The translations under genes and the position numbers were made by a program. The notes beneath the pieces were generated by a model, which worked only from the letters and a program-made list of their open reading frames with translations, did no database searches and had not been told where the DNA came from. Shown piece after piece: positions 56,452-57,868 of a stretch of 57,868 bases of DNA (the stretch's first letter is position 1; each line of letters opens with the position of its first letter). Location of the stretch: the NCBI GenBank assembly GCA_963710815.1, contig CAVQCA010000024.1:1-57868 (forward strand), in the 5' to 3' direction. Source of the DNA: CAVQCA01 sp963710815. Its GTDB lineage: Bacteria > Pseudomonadota > Gammaproteobacteria > UBA9214.

Positions 56452-57868
56452 GGGTCTTCAGCAGAATTTGTGGGTAACTATGGTCTGAAAGCGGGTTCTG
56501 GGCAACCGATGCAAAGGGCGAAGCAGCCAGGATAGCGCATCCTGTCCCCGACTCTGAGAAGATGGAAGTTGCGAAGCCACCATCTGTCAGAGAAAAAGGA
56601 ACAGGATGCAGCTCAAGACTATCCTGAATCGGGTCCAGAAATTCAAATCGTTTGTGTATGCGGCCGTGCGCTGGGTTGACGGGCCGCACGGAGAGCCTGC
56701 CATCGAGGCCGAGCTTCGCCCGCGAACCAACGCCCGGGCGTGCTGTTCGAGCTGCGGCGGTGAAGCGCCGGGATACGATCGACTTGCGGAACGACGCTTT
56801 GAGTTCGTGCCCCTGTGGGGCATTCGGGTCTATTTTCGTTATGCTCCGCGGCGGGTGGATTGCCCGCGGTGCGGTGTGCGGGTGGAGAGGATGCCGTGGG
56901 CGTCGGGCAAGCGGCAGCTGACCGAGGCCTACGCGTGGTTTTTGTCCGGCTGGGCGAAGCGGCTGAGCTGGAAAGAGGTGGCCGAGGCGTTCCACACGAG
57001 CTGGGAACAGGTTTTCCGGGCAGTGGAGCGTGCTGTGGAATGGGGGCGTGCGCACCAGGATCTCTCGGGCGTCAAGGCGCTGGGTGTCGATGAGATTGCG
57101 GTCTGGAAAGGACACAACTACCTGACGCTGGTCTATCAGATTGACAGCCACTGCAAGCGCCTGTTATGGATTGGCGAGAAGCGCACGGTCAAGACTCTGT
57201 TGCAGTTCTTTCGCTGGTTCGGCCAGGAGCGCGCCCAGACGCTGGATTTTATCTGCTCGGACATGTGGAAGCCGTACCTGAAAGTGATTGCCAGGAAGGC
57301 CAGCCAGGCTGTGCACATTCTGGACCGCTTTCACATCATGGCGCATCTCTCCAAGGCGATTGACGAGGTCCGTGCACAGGAGGCGAAAGAATTGAAGGAG
57401 AAAGGCTACGAGCCCATACTGAGCAAAACGCGCTGGCTATTGCTCAAACGCCCGGAACATCTGACCGAAAAGCAGGAAAGCCGACTGGCGGATCTGGTGC
57501 AATACAATTTGAAATCGATCCGAAGCTATCTTCTCAAGGAGGAGTTTCAGTTGCTCTGGTCGTATACCTCGCCCTACTGGGCGGGACGGTTCCTGGATGC
57601 CTGGTGCACCAAGACCATGCGCTCGAAGATCGAACCGATGAAGAAGGTGGCCAAGATGCTCAGGCGTCACCGGCCACTGTTGCTGAACTGGTTCCGCGCC
57701 AAAGGACAGCTCTCCAGTGCCGTTGTCGAGGGCTTCAACAACAAAGCAAAACTGACTACCAGAAAAGCCTTCGGTTTCCGGACCTATCATGCAATGGAAA
57801 TCGCCTTGTATCACGCACTTGGCGCGCTACCCGAACCGAACTTCACCCATAGATTCTGCTGACGAGGC
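56452..57868 (+). mobile_element. ISL3-family insertion sequence, reaching the window edge
   Basis: The left end carries TCTTCAGCAGAATTTGTGGG (from about 56455); the right end carries CCCATAGATTCTGCTGACGA (about 57847-57866), its inverted counterpart with TCAGCAGAAT conserved. The right inverted repeat overlaps the transposase stop codon. The transposase is intact. The window stops within a few bases of the right end, so the flanking duplication cannot be checked. Confidence 0.8.
56606..57862 (+). CDS. ISL3-family transposase
   Basis: A 418-residue intact transposase. The N-terminal zinc-binding region has CCSCGG-like CCSSCGGEAPGYDRL and VDCPRCGVRVERMPW. A helix-turn-helix follows (LSWKEVAEAFHTSWEQVFRA). 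The DDE domain has KALGVDEIAVWKGHNYLTL, FICSDMWKPYLKVI and the C-terminal SSAVVEGFNNKAKLTTRKAF with the third acidic residue. Family assignment rests on these segments. It is the only gene in the element. Confidence 0.92.
   Translation: MQLKTILNRVQKFKSFVYAAVRWVDGPHGEPAIEAELRPRTNARACCSSCGGEAPGYDRLAERRFEFVPLWGIRVYFRYAPRRVDCPRCGVRVERMPWASGKRQLTEAYAWFLSGWAKRLSWKEVAEAFHTSWEQVFRAVERAVEWGRAHQDLSGVKALGVDEIAVWKGHNYLTLVYQIDSHCKRLLWIGEKRTVKTLLQFFRWFGQERAQTLDFICSDMWKPYLKVIARKASQAVHILDRFHIMAHLSKAIDEVRAQEAKELKEKGYEPILSKTRWLLLKRPEHLTEKQESRLADLVQYNLKSIRSYLLKEEFQLLWSYTSPYWAGRFLDAWCTKTMRSKIEPMKKVAKMLRRHRPLLLNWFRAKGQLSSAVVEGFNNKAKLTTRKAFGFRTYHAMEIALYHALGALPEPNFTHRFC

Overview
The window looks like a chromosomal segment of a gammaproteobacterium. 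The right-hand block aroQ-accB-accC-prmA-(DUF3426 gene)-dusB-fis-purH-purD follows a gene order familiar from gammaproteobacteria. Almost everything to its left is an exosortase/PEP-CTERM-associated exopolysaccharide (EPS) and glycan locus of the XrtA type. No tRNA, rRNA or CRISPR array was recognised.

Layout. (1) 1-601, minus strand: the 5' part of a SPOR-domain protein, running off the left edge. (2) 1261-7360: export and chain-length machinery, namely a polysaccharide export lipoprotein, a Wzz-like chain-length protein, a BY-type tyrosine kinase, an outer-membrane barrel and an ExeA-like ATPase. (3) 7563-14059: wecB, an XrtA-type deacetylase, a FemAB-like protein, a glycosyltransferase and an exosortase fused to an EpsI domain. 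(4) 14164-24246: a deacetylase-glycosyltransferase fusion, an asparagine-synthase-like amidotransferase, two glycosyltransferases, a CapK-like adenylate-forming enzyme, an unrecognised helical-barrel-like protein and a formyltransferase. (5) 24465-30391, minus strand: a tightly packed G+C-rich operon, NadE-like -> AsnB-like -> AMP ligase -> acyl carrier protein -> GNAT. This is the best candidate for an undescribed tailoring system. (6) 30594-34954: a third AsnB-like protein lacking the Cys nucleophile, a sulfotransferase and an O-antigen-ligase-like membrane protein. (7) 35.3-42.7 kb: an insertion-sequence graveyard (IS21, IS110, IS66 and IS3 relics, one intact IS630 element, a dead GT61 glycosyltransferase). 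Inside it sits one PEP-CTERM protein with a sigma-54-type promoter and a clear terminator. (8) 40.5-45.8 kb: an O-GlcNAc-transferase-like protein, a TPR-fucosyltransferase and two more sulfotransferase-like genes. (9) 46.1-56.3 kb: housekeeping genes separated by large palindromic repeats. (10) 56.45-57.87 kb: an ISL3-family element at the window edge.

How the genes fit together (inference from family knowledge). Sugar precursors (WecB product and others) are assembled by several glycosyltransferases. They are modified by deacetylases, amidotransferases, a formyltransferase and sulfotransferases. The polymer is exported through the Wza/Wzz/kinase/outer-membrane-barrel apparatus. The exosortase cleaves the C-terminal sorting signal of PEP-CTERM proteins such as the one at 39431-40177, and the O-antigen-ligase-like protein may couple glycan to protein.

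Caveat. Many conserved genes, including purH, accC and aroQ, are interrupted by single-base indels, often in G/C runs, although every catalytic motif is present. This pattern points mainly to sequencing or assembly error. I report each such gene over its full span and state where the frame breaks.
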